A stretch of 64,000 nucleotides of DNA from Paenibacillus xylanexedens (lineage in GTDB: Bacteria; Bacillota; Bacilli; Paenibacillales; Paenibacillaceae): contig NZ_CP018620.1 of the NCBI RefSeq assembly GCF_001908275.1, positions 1,178,001 to 1,242,000 of the forward strand, written 5' to 3'. This document shows positions 8,906-17,961 of this stretch, piece by piece (positions within the stretch are counted from its first letter, which is position 1; the number at the start of each line of letters is the position of its first letter). The notes below the pieces were generated by a model. The model ran no database searches. It saw only the letters and a program-made list of their open reading frames with translations, and was not told the DNA's origin. The translations under genes and the position numbers were made by a program.

Positions 8906-10516
8906 TTACCTGTTCTTTTCGCCATTCTCCCGAATCAGGATATCTACCATAAGCTGAAGTTGCTTTTCCAGAGCCAGCGCATCATTACACCAGAATTGTT
9001 CCAACTTGAGAGGATATATCCGGCTATTTCCGTTATTCATAATCTTGTCCCAGTGTGGTCGTTCCCTGAGTTTAACTTCTGCATCATGATAGAGACCGCC
9101 TTCATGTGAGGAAAGCACGAGAAACATATGGTTTGCTGCATATTCCGTCAATTGATCTTCCTGAATGAACTGATGATTATTAGGTTCCAGAATGTCACGC
9201 AGAATACTGGGAGGAGGTGTAAGATTGAGTCCATAATAGACGTTGTATGCCGCTCTGGCGGTTACATTCCAGATACAGATCGTGCCATCTTCCCAGAGTT
9301 CATATAACCCAACGGTTTCATCAGGCTGGATTGCTGCCCCAAGCCGTTCAGCTTCACTGCTGACCAGTGCGGTGTAATGCCTTATCCAGTCTTCGGCAGC
9401 CTGCTCTCGACCTATGATTCGTCCGATAAGTTGAACGGTCTCCAATCGATTTAACTTGTCCCATGGCAGGACCATAACCGGAGCAATCTGTTCCAGTTGT
9501 TCGAGCTTATGGGGCAAATAGTATAGATAATCTGGCGCGATGATCAGATCAGGTGGTTCAGTTCGGAGGATTTCTTCCACACCATATTGATCCAAATCTA
9601 GTACATCATGCAACTCGTCTTGGATCAGCGGTGACATAGCCCAGGGTAGGAATGAGGCGGCAATGGGTTGAACGCCTAAGGCTAAAAGATCTCCTGTGTA
9701 CTGTACGGTAGCAATTCGTCTTGCGCTGGGCTGTAGTCGGTATTCACTTGGACTAATCCCAGTAAACTGCTTAAATTTTCGACTTAAGTATAAACCGTCG
9801 GAGTATCCCACAAGCAGCGCAATTTCATTTAAGGTGGCCTGCGTGGACAACAGGTATTGCTTTGTCTTGTCCATACGAACTCGGGTCAAGTGAGCCTGGA
9901 AGCTGCGTCCAACCTGTTTTTGAAAGAACCTGGAGAAGTAGCTCGCATTAAACCCAGTTAATCTGGCGAGTTCTTCACGGGTGAGATGACTGTCATAGTG
10001 ATGATTCATGTAGCGAAGTGCTTCACGAATTATACTGTCTACCATTTCTGTAGAAGGTTTAATCGCCAGCTTGAATAATTCAAGCAATTCACTCAGCAGA
10101 TAATGGGACCTGGCTTCTTCGGTCTGGACACTTCCTGTCCTTTTTTCGGAAAGATCCTGGATGATTGCCAGCATTCGCAGAACCTGTGGACTTGCTCCGG
10201 TCTTCGAACCATGTGAGGGCAAGTTCACTGTTGTTAGCTCATAAACACGTTTGTCAGGACTCTCTTCCGTTAATGCATAATCCTGAAAACCGATATGATA
10301 CAGGGTGAAGGCAGAAGGTGGGATATGTATCAGCTCCAGGGAGCATTGGGGATGTAGAAAAAGTAACTGTCCTTTATGTAAAACACCGTGCTCATTACCA
10401 TATCTATAGTCCACCGTCGCTGTGCAGGTAACCAATGAAGGCGTTTTCATGGAAATGGTACTGTTGTGCTGTGTGGATTCCCATGGAATAACACTGGCAG
10501 TTGTCAGTACAAACAT
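8906..10516 (-). CDS. btr: AraC-family regulator with siderophore-binding domain (Btr-like)
   Basis: A 536-residue fusion: an N-terminal AraC cupin-like region (about 1-160), a double AraC HTH (about 165-262: TREELARLTGFNASYFSRFF and LNEIALLVGYSDGLYLSRKF), then a C-terminal FecB-like binding domain (about 268-530: RRIATVQYTGDLLALGVQPI, LRTEPPDLIIAP). This is the architecture and length of B. subtilis Btr (YbbB), which binds ferri-bacillibactin in the cytoplasm and activates its uptake genes. The binding-protein gene next door is the probable target. The gene name is by architecture; the siderophore may differ. ATG with a TAAGGAGG ribosome site. Confidence 0.85.
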   Translation of the reverse strand: MFVLTTASVIPWESTQHNSTISMKTPSLVTCTATVDYRYGNEHGVLHKGQLLFLHPQCSLELIHIPPSAFTLYHIGFQDYALTEESPDKRVYELTTVNLPSHGSKTGASPQVLRMLAIIQDLSEKRTGSVQTEEARSHYLLSELLELFKLAIKPSTEMVDSIIREALRYMNHHYDSHLTREELARLTGFNASYFSRFFQKQVGRSFQAHLTRVRMDKTKQYLLSTQATLNEIALLVGYSDGLYLSRKFKQFTGISPSEYRLQPSARRIATVQYTGDLLALGVQPIAASFLPWAMSPLIQDELHDVLDLDQYGVEEILRTEPPDLIIAPDYLYYLPHKLEQLEQIAPVMVLPWDKLNRLETVQLIGRIIGREQAAEDWIRHYTALVSSEAERLGAAIQPDETVGLYELWEDGTICIWNVTARAAYNVYYGLNLTPPPSILRDILEPNNHQFIQEDQLTEYAANHMFLVLSSHEGGLYHDAEVKLRERPHWDKIMNNGNSRIYPLKLEQFWCNDALALEKQLQLMVDILIRENGEKNR

Positions 10517-10664
10517 ATCTGTAGCCTCCTTAGCTGTATATACTATCTATGAATATACGAATGTATGGACTCGATTATATCAATCTGTGTGAGTGACGTC
10601 GATGTATACAGATGAGCGAAGACAGGTGAACAGACTAAGGCTTGCTCCGCTGTAAATAACTATA

Positions 10665-10706
10665 ATAAAAAAAGCCTTGATACTCCCCTAAGGAAATAAC
10701 AAGACT
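10665..10706 (-). terminator. Terminator after the GAF-domain gene
   Basis: On the minus strand AGTCTTG pairs with CAAGGCT (one G-U), followed by seven T. Confidence 0.65.
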
Positions 10707-10731
10707 TCTTCCATATTAAAGACAGATGTTG

Positions 10732-11163
10732 TTATCCAAACACCTTTGGCTGAAGATGTAGAGCGACTTGCTCCGTCTGCCGGATCATGTCCGGTGAGAA
10801 GGTGCAAGGCAATCTGCTGCCAACAAGTAGCACGGCACCAGGCACGCTTCCTTCCTGGAACACAGGTACTGCTATGGCACTTACCAGGCGCTCAGCAAGC
10901 ATTAACGGGCAACGACCGGGTGTATGCTCCCCGGTGGATTGTGCATCAGATCGAGCTGTGCGTCCAGTCCGAAGGGCTGTGCCTACCAGATCTTGTCCGG
11001 GGCGCATTTCCATGCGTTTCACCCGTTCATTACTAGCCCCAGAGGTATACTTCCAGCGTAGCATCGTCCCGTTCAGACAGGCAAGTCCACAGAAGTCGCT
11101 GGATGTGTTCAGGCGCAGGCCATCGATCATCTCCTGAATGCCAGATGGCAGTTCATCATGCAT
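10732..11163 (-). CDS. Small GAF-domain protein (NreA-like)
   Basis: A 143-residue protein consisting of a single GAF domain (DFCGLACLNGTMLRWKY, GQDLVGTALRTGR, VSAIAVPVFQEGSVPGAVLLVG) with no output domain. Stand-alone GAF proteins of this size include NreA, the nitrate receptor that modulates the NreBC oxygen/nitrate system in staphylococci. It is divergent from the Fnr-type regulator, with an FNR box in the shared intergenic region, which supports a role in anaerobic or nitrate sensing. A PAS kinase and NarL-type regulator lie 3 kb away. The NreA role is an inference; a free Met-sulfoxide reductase-like GAF protein is the alternative. Confidence 0.7.
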   Translation of the reverse strand: MHDELPSGIQEMIDGLRLNTSSDFCGLACLNGTMLRWKYTSGASNERVKRMEMRPGQDLVGTALRTGRTARSDAQSTGEHTPGRCPLMLAERLVSAIAVPVFQEGSVPGAVLLVGSRLPCTFSPDMIRQTEQVALHLQPKVFG

Positions 11164-11203
11164 GAGAGGACACTTCCTTTTTCGAAATTATAACGTACGT
11201 AAC

Positions 11204-11218
11204 CTGTAATTATTATCA
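11204..11218 (-). promoter_or_regulatory. Weak Fur-box-like sequence upstream of the GAF gene
   Basis: TGATAATAATTACAG (minus strand) matches 11 of 14 defined positions of TGATAATNATTATCA, 41 bp upstream of the GAF start. One arm is perfect and the other poor, so this may be chance. Confidence 0.35.
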
Positions 11219-11412
11219 TTAACCTTTTAGGATCATCTTAAAGTAAGGGTATTACAATATTAATTCTATTGTAGACCCTTTCTCTTACGATGTAATTCAG
11301 GGAAAACCCCTATTTCCGTTCTATAATCTACTGAACTTGGGCAGTCGAGGACTCCTGAGTCAGGTGCACCAAGGGATTGAAGAAATGCGAAGGATGAGGC
11401 ATATCGGTGAAA

Positions 11413-11428
11413 TGTGACTTTTCTCACA
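11413..11428. promoter_or_regulatory. FNR/CRP-type binding site
   Basis: TGTGACTTTTCTCACA is a perfect TGTGA-N6-TCACA dyad between the divergent GAF and Fnr-type genes. With a TTAATGA -10-like element at 11450-11456, the site would centre near -41.5 for the Fnr gene, the class II activation position, suggesting oxygen-dependent autoregulation. It could serve the GAF gene as well. The rest of the 370-bp gap has no other feature I can support beyond the weak Fur-like site. Confidence 0.75.
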
Positions 11429-11602
11429 GCAAACTCAGGGAGTTTCTCGTTAATGATCAGGTAATCCCCCGATAACCCTCGCGCTACTTTCGCGGTATGA
11501 TGGATACATAAGGAATCACCGAGGGGGACGAAGGTTATGGGTACAGTATTTGTAGAAAGAACAACCCAAAGAGCAGAGCAGAAACAAACGGAGGCGGACA
11601 AA

Positions 11603-12313
11603 ATGACACGAGAAACAGGCGGAATCCTTTCGTTCGTTACATCTGAGCAATGGGGCCTGATTGAAGCAAAAATGCAGCCCAAACGGGTGAAGTCGGGGTA
11701 TAGTCTCTTTCTCGAAGGCGATGAAGCCGGATATCTGTACTACATTCGTTCGGGACGAGTGAAAATGACCAAGTCGACGGAGGATGGCAAGGAAATTATT
11801 TTATCCATTCAGCAAAGCGGCGATCTCATCGGTGAATTCGGCGGCATCGGAGGATTGAATCATAGCTACAGTGCAGAGATGGCGGAAAAAGGGGAACTGG
11901 CCATTATCTCGCTTAGCGATCTGGAAAGTATACTCAGCAAACATGGCGACCTTGCCTTGAAATTCTTGCAATGGATGGCACTGTCGCAGCGGATCACCCA
12001 GTCGAGATTCCGTGATTTGCTGCTCTATGGCAAGGCGGGTGCGCTCGCTTCGACACTGATCCGTGCCAGCAATTCGTATGGCAGGGTTACACCGGATGGT
12101 ATTGTGCTGGACATGAAGCTGAACCATACCGATCTTGCCGAGATGATTGGAGCTACCCGGGAGAGCGTAACGCGGATGCTGGGGGCATGGAAGGAACAAG
12201 GTACGCTGGATATGATGGACGGCAAACTGATGATTCGTGACCTGGCAGCCCTGCGCTGTATGTGTGGATGTCCGACATTCCCAAGCTGCCCGGTAGAGCT
12301 GTGCCGGTTGTAA
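11603..12313 (+). CDS. fnr: Fnr-type Crp/Fnr transcriptional regulator with C-terminal Fe-S cluster motif
   Basis: A 236-residue protein: cNMP-binding-like beta-roll (about 30-120, FLEGDEAGYLYYIRSGRVKM), dimer helix, and a Crp-type HTH (NHTDLAEMIGATRESVTRML, about 175-194). The C-terminus ends in a Cys cluster CMCGCPTFPSCPVELC, as in Bacillus Fnr, whose oxygen-labile 4Fe-4S cluster is held by C-terminal rather than N-terminal cysteines. I prefer the ATG at 11603 (GGAGG, 8-bp spacing, length close to B. subtilis Fnr); the ATG at 11537 also has a ribosome site and would add 22 residues. A perfect FNR box upstream suggests autoregulation. Confidence 0.85.
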   Translation: MTRETGGILSFVTSEQWGLIEAKMQPKRVKSGYSLFLEGDEAGYLYYIRSGRVKMTKSTEDGKEIILSIQQSGDLIGEFGGIGGLNHSYSAEMAEKGELAIISLSDLESILSKHGDLALKFLQWMALSQRITQSRFRDLLLYGKAGALASTLIRASNSYGRVTPDGIVLDMKLNHTDLAEMIGATRESVTRMLGAWKEQGTLDMMDGKLMIRDLAALRCMCGCPTFPSCPVELCRL

Positions 12314-12447
12314 CATAGCTTGTTCCGGTGTTCCTAATTGAGGGAAGCACAACGGTTGCATTCCCGAGGAACAAATTCGATTTGGATTCCAAATGAGGCT
12401 TCAAGGCTTCACCTCCATTGGCGATTGGGGTCGTTACGGAGTAAAAG

Positions 12448-12486
12448 AAAAAAAGCTGGCGTCCCATATATGGGAGTCAGCTTTTT
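12448..12486. terminator. Bidirectional terminator between fnr and the acetyltransferase
   Basis: AAAAAAGCTG and CAGCTTTTT surround TCCCATATATGGGA. A and T runs on both sides suit both convergent genes; the acetyltransferase stop codon lies inside the hairpin. Confidence 0.85.
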
Positions 12487-13034
12487 GTGTTTCTTTGAAA
12501 TTGTTCACCTGCATATTCCGTTGCAAGAATCGAATAGATCACAGAGTCATGAAAGGAACCTTTGTAGAACCAGTGCTCACGTAATAGCCCTTCTCGCTGC
12601 ATGCCAATCTTCTTCATGACATTCTCCGAAGCTGTGTTGTGCGGACGACATTTGGCGTAAATTCGGTGAATTCCGAGTTCGTTGAAACCGAAACCCAGTA
12701 AAGCGCGGGCTGCTTCGGCGGCATAACCTTTCCCTTGGTAAGCGGGGTTAAGGACATAACCGATCTCTGCATTGGTTTTCTCCATCACGTGAATACCTAC
12801 TCCGCCAAGGAGAGTTCCATCACTTTTCAAGCATATCGCCAGTTCAAAGCTCTCTCGTGGTTGTGTCTGCTGCATGTCCAACACAAACTGCACGTATGCT
12901 CGTGTATCTTCTTCGGTATTCGGCCCCCACGCTGTATGCTGTGTAACTTCCGGCACTGAAGTATAGGCATGAATCCTCTCCCAATCGGTCTCCCGAATCT
13001 CCCGGATGATCAGTCTGTCAGTCTCCAGTTGCAT
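12477..13034 (-). CDS. GNAT-family N-acetyltransferase (RimJ/RimL type)
   Basis: A 185-residue Acetyltransf_3 protein. It begins with the typical LETDRLIIREI, then IGYVLNPAYQGKGYAAEAARALLGFGF, which holds the acetyl-CoA pyrophosphate loop (QGKGYA, about residues 99-104), and closes with HRIYAKCRPHNTASENVMKKIGMQREGLLREH. Such enzymes acetylate N-terminal amines of ribosomal proteins or small molecules; the acceptor cannot be predicted. GAAGGAG ribosome site before the ATG at 13034. Single gene, convergent with fnr. Confidence 0.88.
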   Translation of the reverse strand: MQLETDRLIIREIRETDWERIHAYTSVPEVTQHTAWGPNTEEDTRAYVQFVLDMQQTQPRESFELAICLKSDGTLLGGVGIHVMEKTNAEIGYVLNPAYQGKGYAAEAARALLGFGFNELGIHRIYAKCRPHNTASENVMKKIGMQREGLLREHWFYKGSFHDSVIYSILATEYAGEQFQRNTKS

Positions 13035-13158
13035 CGTTGTTCACTCCTTCACGTTTGAGTAACTTTACTGTACATTGTACAACAAAAATAGCCCATAACA
13101 GATTCAACGAATGAATCGATCATGAGCCATAATGTAGATCTATGATGTATGTGGAATG

Positions 13159-13314
13159 CTATTGTGGTTGTTTACATTGAACTGCGGGATAAGTATAAGC
13201 CAGCTTACGGATAATTTCCTTTTGCCATCTCGTATCACCTAGATTGGTCGCCAGGTTCAGAAGATCCAAATAATCGTCAAGCTGCAGATCAGCCTTTTGC
13301 AGAGTTGTATTCAT
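13159..13314 (-). CDS. Small 51-residue protein of unknown function, probably Fur-regulated
   Basis: An open frame of 51 codons starting with ATG at 13314 and preceded by AAAGGGG. The product begins MNTTLQKADLQLDDYLDLLN, is acidic and probably helical in its first half and basic later (WQKEIIRKLAYTYP), with no signal peptide or membrane segment and a single Cys. A perfect Fur box lies 78 bp upstream. I do not recognise the family; its size and regulation recall the small Fur-controlled Fbp proteins of B. subtilis, but no sequence relation is claimed. Coding status is supported by the ribosome site and promoter-region Fur box. Confidence 0.6.
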   Translation of the reverse strand: MNTTLQKADLQLDDYLDLLNLATNLGDTRWQKEIIRKLAYTYPAVQCKQPQ

Positions 13315-13391
13315 TCGATGTTCGTTCCCCTTTATCTATAAAATCGTAAAATCATATGCAGTAGAAAGTTACAAAGAGACAAGTTCAAGAA

Positions 13392-13406
13392 TGATAATCA
13401 TTATCA
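13392..13406. promoter_or_regulatory. Perfect Fur box
   Basis: TGATAATCATTATCA equals the 7-1-7 Fur consensus TGATAATNATTATCA at every defined base. It lies upstream of the 51-residue gene and just beyond the end of the 97-residue membrane protein gene, so it most simply controls the small gene. Confidence 0.82.
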
Positions 13407-13467
13407 CATTTATATATTCATTATGCAATGAACGCTGGCAAAATGCAATCCCAAGTCCGCATCGAAT

Positions 13468-13761
13468 TTAACTTTTTTCTGAAAATAGGCTCATCCACAG
13501 CACATAGGGAATGTATACACCGAGATATGCAGACGGATACAGGAACCATCCATTCAGCAGGAAATGGTGAATCTCGGTAGTGAATGTGGTCATATGAGCA
13601 TTCGTCGCATACACATCACCAGCGATGACGGTTGCCGCACTGTAGAAACAGAGTAGCGCAAGAATATGGAACACTCGGGTAACCATTCGGGAACGAAGAG
13701 CAACATAAGCCATAATCAGCGGAACAATCAACAAGAGTATCAAAAATACCAATTTCATCAT
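13468..13761 (-). CDS. Small membrane protein of unknown function
   Basis: A 97-residue hydrophobic protein with three likely membrane segments: residues 3-20, 30-48 and about 70-92. Between them lies a His-containing loop (ATNAHMTTFTTEIHHF). The ATGATG start has AAGGAG 8 bp upstream. A Fur-box-like sequence at 13793-13807 (11 of 14 positions) is 32 bp upstream, so iron control is possible. I do not recognise a family. Confidence 0.65.
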   Translation of the reverse strand: MMKLVFLILLLIVPLIMAYVALRSRMVTRVFHILALLCFYSAATVIAGDVYATNAHMTTFTTEIHHFLLNGWFLYPSAYLGVYIPYVLWMSLFSEKS

Positions 13762-13934
13762 CGTTTTACTCCTTCGGTAAATGGAATTCTAATGATAATC
13801 AGTATGGGCCAATAGACTCAACTTCTAAACTTTTTCATAAACTTTACAAAAAGAAAGAGGAATTCAGCATATGAACAATTAAATTAAAGGAGGATAACCC
13901 ATTATCAGGTAATTATGAGGAGGAGAAAGGGAAT

Positions 13935-15500
13935 ATGAAAAAGGCGTTATGGCAGCACTGGATCGGGGCATTCCTGGTCTTTATCATGATGGCAACCGCA
14001 CTGCTGGGGCCGGGTTCGCAAAGTCCGGTACAAGCTGCAGCACCACTTACGGTATCTCAGGCCATCGCTGCCCAGAGCGGTGGAGGAACAGCGACGGTTG
14101 AAGGAATCATTGTTGGACATGCTACCGGGTCACTTACAGCCAAGTTTACATCTCCGTATGCCAATGATTTTAATGTTCTGATTGCCGATTCAGCGTCAGA
14201 GCGGACCAACGCCAGATTATTGGATGTGCAGATTCCCTCATCTTTCCGATCGCAATATGGATTGGCGTCCAACCCCAGTCTTGTAGGCAAAAAGATCATC
14301 GTAACCGGAACCCTTGGTGCTTACAACAGCTATGCAGGAGTCAAAAACCCAACGTCCATCGCGCTTTCCTCCGGAACAACCAATCCTGATCCAGAACCGA
14401 ACCCGGGCACAACACTGCCGGATGGTACCGGCAAGAAAGTATTGTTCGATAATACCCACGCCCAGACAGCAGGTGCTGCCGACTGGATTATTGACGGGGC
14501 ATTTTCAGATTTTGCCAATGGTTTGCGAAACGCAGGCTTTGCCGTGGATCAGCTGGAACGCAGCATCCCGTATACATTCGGTGAGCAAGCCATCACCTAT
14601 AATAAATTGAAAGATTACGACGTCTTTGTCATCGGCGAAGCCAACGTGCCGTTCAAGGCGACTGAGCAGGCTGCGCTGGTGCAGTACGTGCAGAACGGAG
14701 GAAGTGTTTTCTTCATCTCCGACCACTATAACGCGGACCGCAACAAAAACCGCTGGGATTCTTCCGAAGTATTCAACGGTTATCGCCGCGGTGCCTTCCT
14801 GAATCCGGCCAAAGGCATGTCTTCGGCTGAAGCCGAATCACCAGCGATGCAGAGTGTGACGAGTTCAGATTGGCTCGCGACGAACTTTGGTGTCCGTTTC
14901 CGCTACAATGCCCTTGGAGATGTAAATGCATCGGATATCGTTGCACCTGCACAATCCTTTGGCATTACGGCTGGTGTTAATTCTGTAGCCATGCATGCGG
15001 GATCGACCATTGCGATTATAGACCCGAACAAAGCCAAAGGCTTGGTGTATGTACCAAGTGGTGTATCCAAGTGGGGCAATGCCGTGGACCAGGGCGTATA
15101 CAATGGTGGTGGACGAGCTGAAGGAGCCTATGCTGCCATTGCAAAGGTTGGTGCGGGCAAAGCCGCATTTATCGGTGACTCTTCACCTGTGGAAGACGCG
15201 ACTCCGAAATATTTGCGTGAAGAGACCGGTGCCACCAAGAAGACCTATGATGGATTCAAAGAAGTGGATGATGCCACTTTCCTTGTGAATACCGTGAAAT
15301 GGCTTGCGGTCAAAGAGAGCTATACCAGTCTGGCACAAGTGCCAGGACTGACATTGGATACGGCAACAAGCCTGCTTCCTATCGAAGCTCCGGCTGCATC
15401 AACCGAGCCGCAACTTGAGCCATGGGCTGCACCCGCGGCAGGGTACAAATGGTATGACCCAACTACATTTAAAGCAGGTTCATACGGAAAAGCACAATAA
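13935..15500 (+). CDS. Secreted protein with OB-type (DUF6359/YhcR-like) and DUF4350-like domains
   Basis: A 521-residue exported protein. A signal peptide (about 1-34, ending VQAAAP) is followed by an OB-fold-like domain (about 36-145: TVSQAIAAQSGGGTATVEGIIVG, GKKIIVTGTLGAY) like that found before secreted nucleases such as YhcR. A Pro-rich linker (NPDPEPNPG) leads to a GATase/DUF4350-like domain (KVLFDNTHAQTAGAADW, YDVFVIGEANVPF, VFFISDHYNAD, AAFIGDSSPVED). No nuclease catalytic motif is obvious. DHYNAD and GDSS could bind metal or DNA-derived ligands, which is speculation. ATG with AGGAGGAGAAAGGG upstream; solitary gene with its own terminator. Confidence 0.7.
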   Translation: MKKALWQHWIGAFLVFIMMATALLGPGSQSPVQAAAPLTVSQAIAAQSGGGTATVEGIIVGHATGSLTAKFTSPYANDFNVLIADSASERTNARLLDVQIPSSFRSQYGLASNPSLVGKKIIVTGTLGAYNSYAGVKNPTSIALSSGTTNPDPEPNPGTTLPDGTGKKVLFDNTHAQTAGAADWIIDGAFSDFANGLRNAGFAVDQLERSIPYTFGEQAITYNKLKDYDVFVIGEANVPFKATEQAALVQYVQNGGSVFFISDHYNADRNKNRWDSSEVFNGYRRGAFLNPAKGMSSAEAESPAMQSVTSSDWLATNFGVRFRYNALGDVNASDIVAPAQSFGITAGVNSVAMHAGSTIAIIDPNKAKGLVYVPSGVSKWGNAVDQGVYNGGGRAEGAYAAIAKVGAGKAAFIGDSSPVEDATPKYLREETGATKKTYDGFKEVDDATFLVNTVKWLAVKESYTSLAQVPGLTLDTATSLLPIEAPAASTEPQLEPWAAPAAGYKWYDPTTFKAGSYGKAQ

Positions 15501-15535
15501 GGGAAGTAGACAAACATCAAATTATTATGCGAATA

Positions 15536-15573
15536 GGGTCTGACCGTGGAGTTTTGCGGACAGGCTCTTTTTT
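15536..15573 (+). terminator. Terminator after the OB/DUF4350-like gene
   Basis: GGGTCTGACCG pairs with CGGACAGGCTC (one mismatch, two wobbles) and ends in TTTTTT. Confidence 0.8.
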
Positions 15574-15708
15574 GCTTGTTATATCAGTTACAATGAAGCC
15601 CATGATTAGCTCCTACAGCCCCGCCATTGCATAAATATGTGCTCCAGAGGGGAAGGTATGGGTACTAATGATGCGGCGTGAAGCCCAACCCAACCAAGGA
15701 GGCGGCGA

Positions 15709-16338
15709 ATGATGACTCAGCAAGCAGACTGTGACAGTTCCTCGATGAGGCAGAAGCTCAAGGCAGACCTCCATCGTGTAGCAGAACGTATGAATCTGAC
15801 GTTATCCCGATTTGACAATGACAGTGCCTGTCTGCTGGGGCAATTTGCAGAGATTCGAGCGGAGATCAAGCAGATCGAGGTGCTCGCCTCTTCGTTTTAT
15901 CTGGATTGTTATCTGTCACCTTTTACCGAGAAGTTTGCCGAATTAACATCGAGCGTACAGCATCTATCGGACCGGAGATATGGGGCGTTGATTGTGATAG
16001 AACGGGAGATTCCGTTGGAGTCGATCATTCACTCAGGCGTGACTGTGGATGCACGAGTGACACATGCGTTGCTGGAATCCCTGTTTATTCCCGGTGCACC
16101 TCTGCATGATGGGGCTGTTCTGATTCGTGGTAATCAGATTGTATCCGCTGGTAATGTGCTGCCGTTGTCGCAAGCGGAAGTGCATGAACGAAAAATAGGC
16201 ACTCGTCATCGGGCAGCACTGGGACTCAGTGAATTGACGGATGCGGTTGTGTTGGTTGTCTCCGAGGAGACGGGGCAGGCTTCATTTGCTGTGGATGGCG
16301 ATTTGCATCCAATCAATGTGGTTGAAACGCTCCCTTAA
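15709..16338 (+). CDS. cdaS: Diadenylate cyclase, sporulation type (CdaS)
   Basis: A 209-residue cytoplasmic enzyme making c-di-AMP from two ATP. The N-terminal ~85 residues form the helical YojJ-like autoinhibitory region. The DAC domain follows, from RYGALIVIERE (90-100), with the catalytic DGA (134-136, in LHDGAVLI) and the ATP-binding GTRHRAALG (164-172). Length and domain order match CdaS rather than CdaA (membrane) or DisA (DNA-binding). In Bacillus this paralogue acts in the forespore. The ATGATG start is preceded by GGAGGCGGCGA. No sporulation promoter was assigned. Confidence 0.92.
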   Translation: MMTQQADCDSSSMRQKLKADLHRVAERMNLTLSRFDNDSACLLGQFAEIRAEIKQIEVLASSFYLDCYLSPFTEKFAELTSSVQHLSDRRYGALIVIEREIPLESIIHSGVTVDARVTHALLESLFIPGAPLHDGAVLIRGNQIVSAGNVLPLSQAEVHERKIGTRHRAALGLSELTDAVVLVVSEETGQASFAVDGDLHPINVVETLP

Positions 16339-16625
16339 ATGTGAACGATCAAGTGGCCTACTTGGAGCGATTAAGTTGATGCTGTTGAGAGAATTGTACC
16401 TTTCTCCTGTAAGGGAGAGAGGTTTTTCTATGGATAGACGATAAAATTATAATCTGAAATTCGACAGCTTTGCTCCCGCCATATGAGAAACATCGATCGA
16501 TGCTTCTCTGACATTGCGATGTGATTTTGCACAAACTGGGTATTCATGGGTACAATAGAGGATGGTCAATGAATAGAGAACAATGCGATTGGATCGCAAA
16601 AATGGTTGGAGGAGACGGTTAGCAC

Positions 16626-17732
16626 ATGAGTTGGTTTGAAGCAATGGAGCATCACGATTATGAGGAACTGGTTCTGTGCCAGGATCGAAATTCAGGGTTA
16701 AAAGCAATTATCGCCATACACGACACAACACTCGGCCCTGCGCTGGGAGGCACGCGGATGTGGACTTACGCTTCAGAAGAAGCCGCCATTGAAGATGCCC
16801 TGCGCCTTGCCCGTGGTATGACATATAAGAATGCGGTATCCGGCCTGAATCTGGGCGGTGGCAAAACCGTTATCATCGGAGATCCGCGGCGCGACAAAAA
16901 CGAAGCGATGTTTCGGGCGTTTGGACGATATATTCAAGGGTTGAACGGACGCTATATCACGGCCGAAGATGTGGGAACAACGGAAGAGGACATGAACCTG
17001 ATCTATCAGGAAACCGATTATGTGACAGGCATCTCGGCGAGCTATGGTTCATCCGGTAATCCGTCACCTGCAACGGCTTGGGGTGTATATCGGGGGATCA
17101 AGGCAGCAGCCAAAGAAGCATTTGGTACCGATCTGCTGGAGGGTAAAACGATAGCGGTCCAAGGTGTCGGCAATGTGGCGATGCATCTGTGCAAATATCT
17201 GTATGAGGAAGGTGCACATCTGATCGTTACGGATATCCATAAGGACTCGGTGAAACAGGCTGTGGACCGCTTCGGCGCGACAGCAGTTGATCCCGCAGAC
17301 ATCACTAGTGTGGAGTGCGATATCTATGCACCATGTGCACTGGGCGGCACGATTAATGACGATACGCTTAAGACACTTAAAGCGAAGGTTGTAGCGGGCT
17401 GTGCCAATAATCAGTTGCTGGAGACCCGTCATGGGGATCAGCTGTATGATATGGGCATCGTATATGCGCCTGACTATGTTATCAATGCAGGTGGCGTCAT
17501 TAACATTGCGGATGAGTTGAACGGTTATAATGCGGATCGGGCGTGGAGCAAGATCGGAGAGATCTATTCCAATCTGGAGAAAATATTTGAAAGCTCACGT
17601 ACCGAGGGCATCGCTACCTATGTTGCCGCAGATCGTCTGGCTGAGCGACGGATCGAACAGATGAAGAATACGCGCAGTACATTCCTGCAGAATGGTCACC
17701 ATGCACTGAGTTCCCGTAGATTGCGCAAGTAA
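16626..17732 (+). CDS. bcd: Leucine dehydrogenase (branched-chain amino acid dehydrogenase)
   Basis: A 368-residue NAD-dependent enzyme that reversibly deaminates leucine, valine and isoleucine to 2-oxo acids, feeding branched-chain fatty acid synthesis and degradation. Substrate-binding signatures are ALGGTRMW (39-46) and [15 protein letters not shown], with the two lysines K68 and K80 of the active site. The Rossmann domain begins at [16 protein letters not shown] (about 175). Length matches Bacillus Bcd/YqiT. It is not in the usual bkd operon here but alone, with a strong terminator. GGAGGAGACGGTTAGCAC precedes the ATG. Confidence 0.93.
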   Translation: MSWFEAMEHHDYEELVLCQDRNSGLKAIIAIHDTTLGPALGGTRMWTYASEEAAIEDALRLARGMTYKNAVSGLNLGGGKTVIIGDPRRDKNEAMFRAFGRYIQGLNGRYITAEDVGTTEEDMNLIYQETDYVTGISASYGSSGNPSPATAWGVYRGIKAAAKEAFGTDLLEGKTIAVQGVGNVAMHLCKYLYEEGAHLIVTDIHKDSVKQAVDRFGATAVDPADITSVECDIYAPCALGGTINDDTLKTLKAKVVAGCANNQLLETRHGDQLYDMGIVYAPDYVINAGGVINIADELNGYNADRAWSKIGEIYSNLEKIFESSRTEGIATYVAADRLAERRIEQMKNTRSTFLQNGHHALSSRRLRK

Positions 17733-17762
17733 ACGTAATTGAATCATTACCAAATCTGTAAT

Positions 17763-17830
17763 TGGTCTGTTAGATAACGGCAACATCCATTCCAAAGATG
17801 GATAGTGTCGATCTAACAGGCCATTTTTTT
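17763..17830 (+). terminator. Terminator after leucine dehydrogenase
   Basis: TGGTCTGTTAGAT pairs with ATCTAACAGGCCA around an inner CATCCAT/ATGGATAGTG stem, followed by TTTTTTT. Confidence 0.88.
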
Positions 17831-17961
17831 ATGTTGCTATCAGAAAAAAAGAAAACAGTGGCAATATCTCCCTAAATGATCAATTCTACTATAGATTTTT
17901 CCGATAATGTATGTACATCGTTCAGATGCATATGGTTCAGGGAAGTGGGGAGAAGTGGGAA

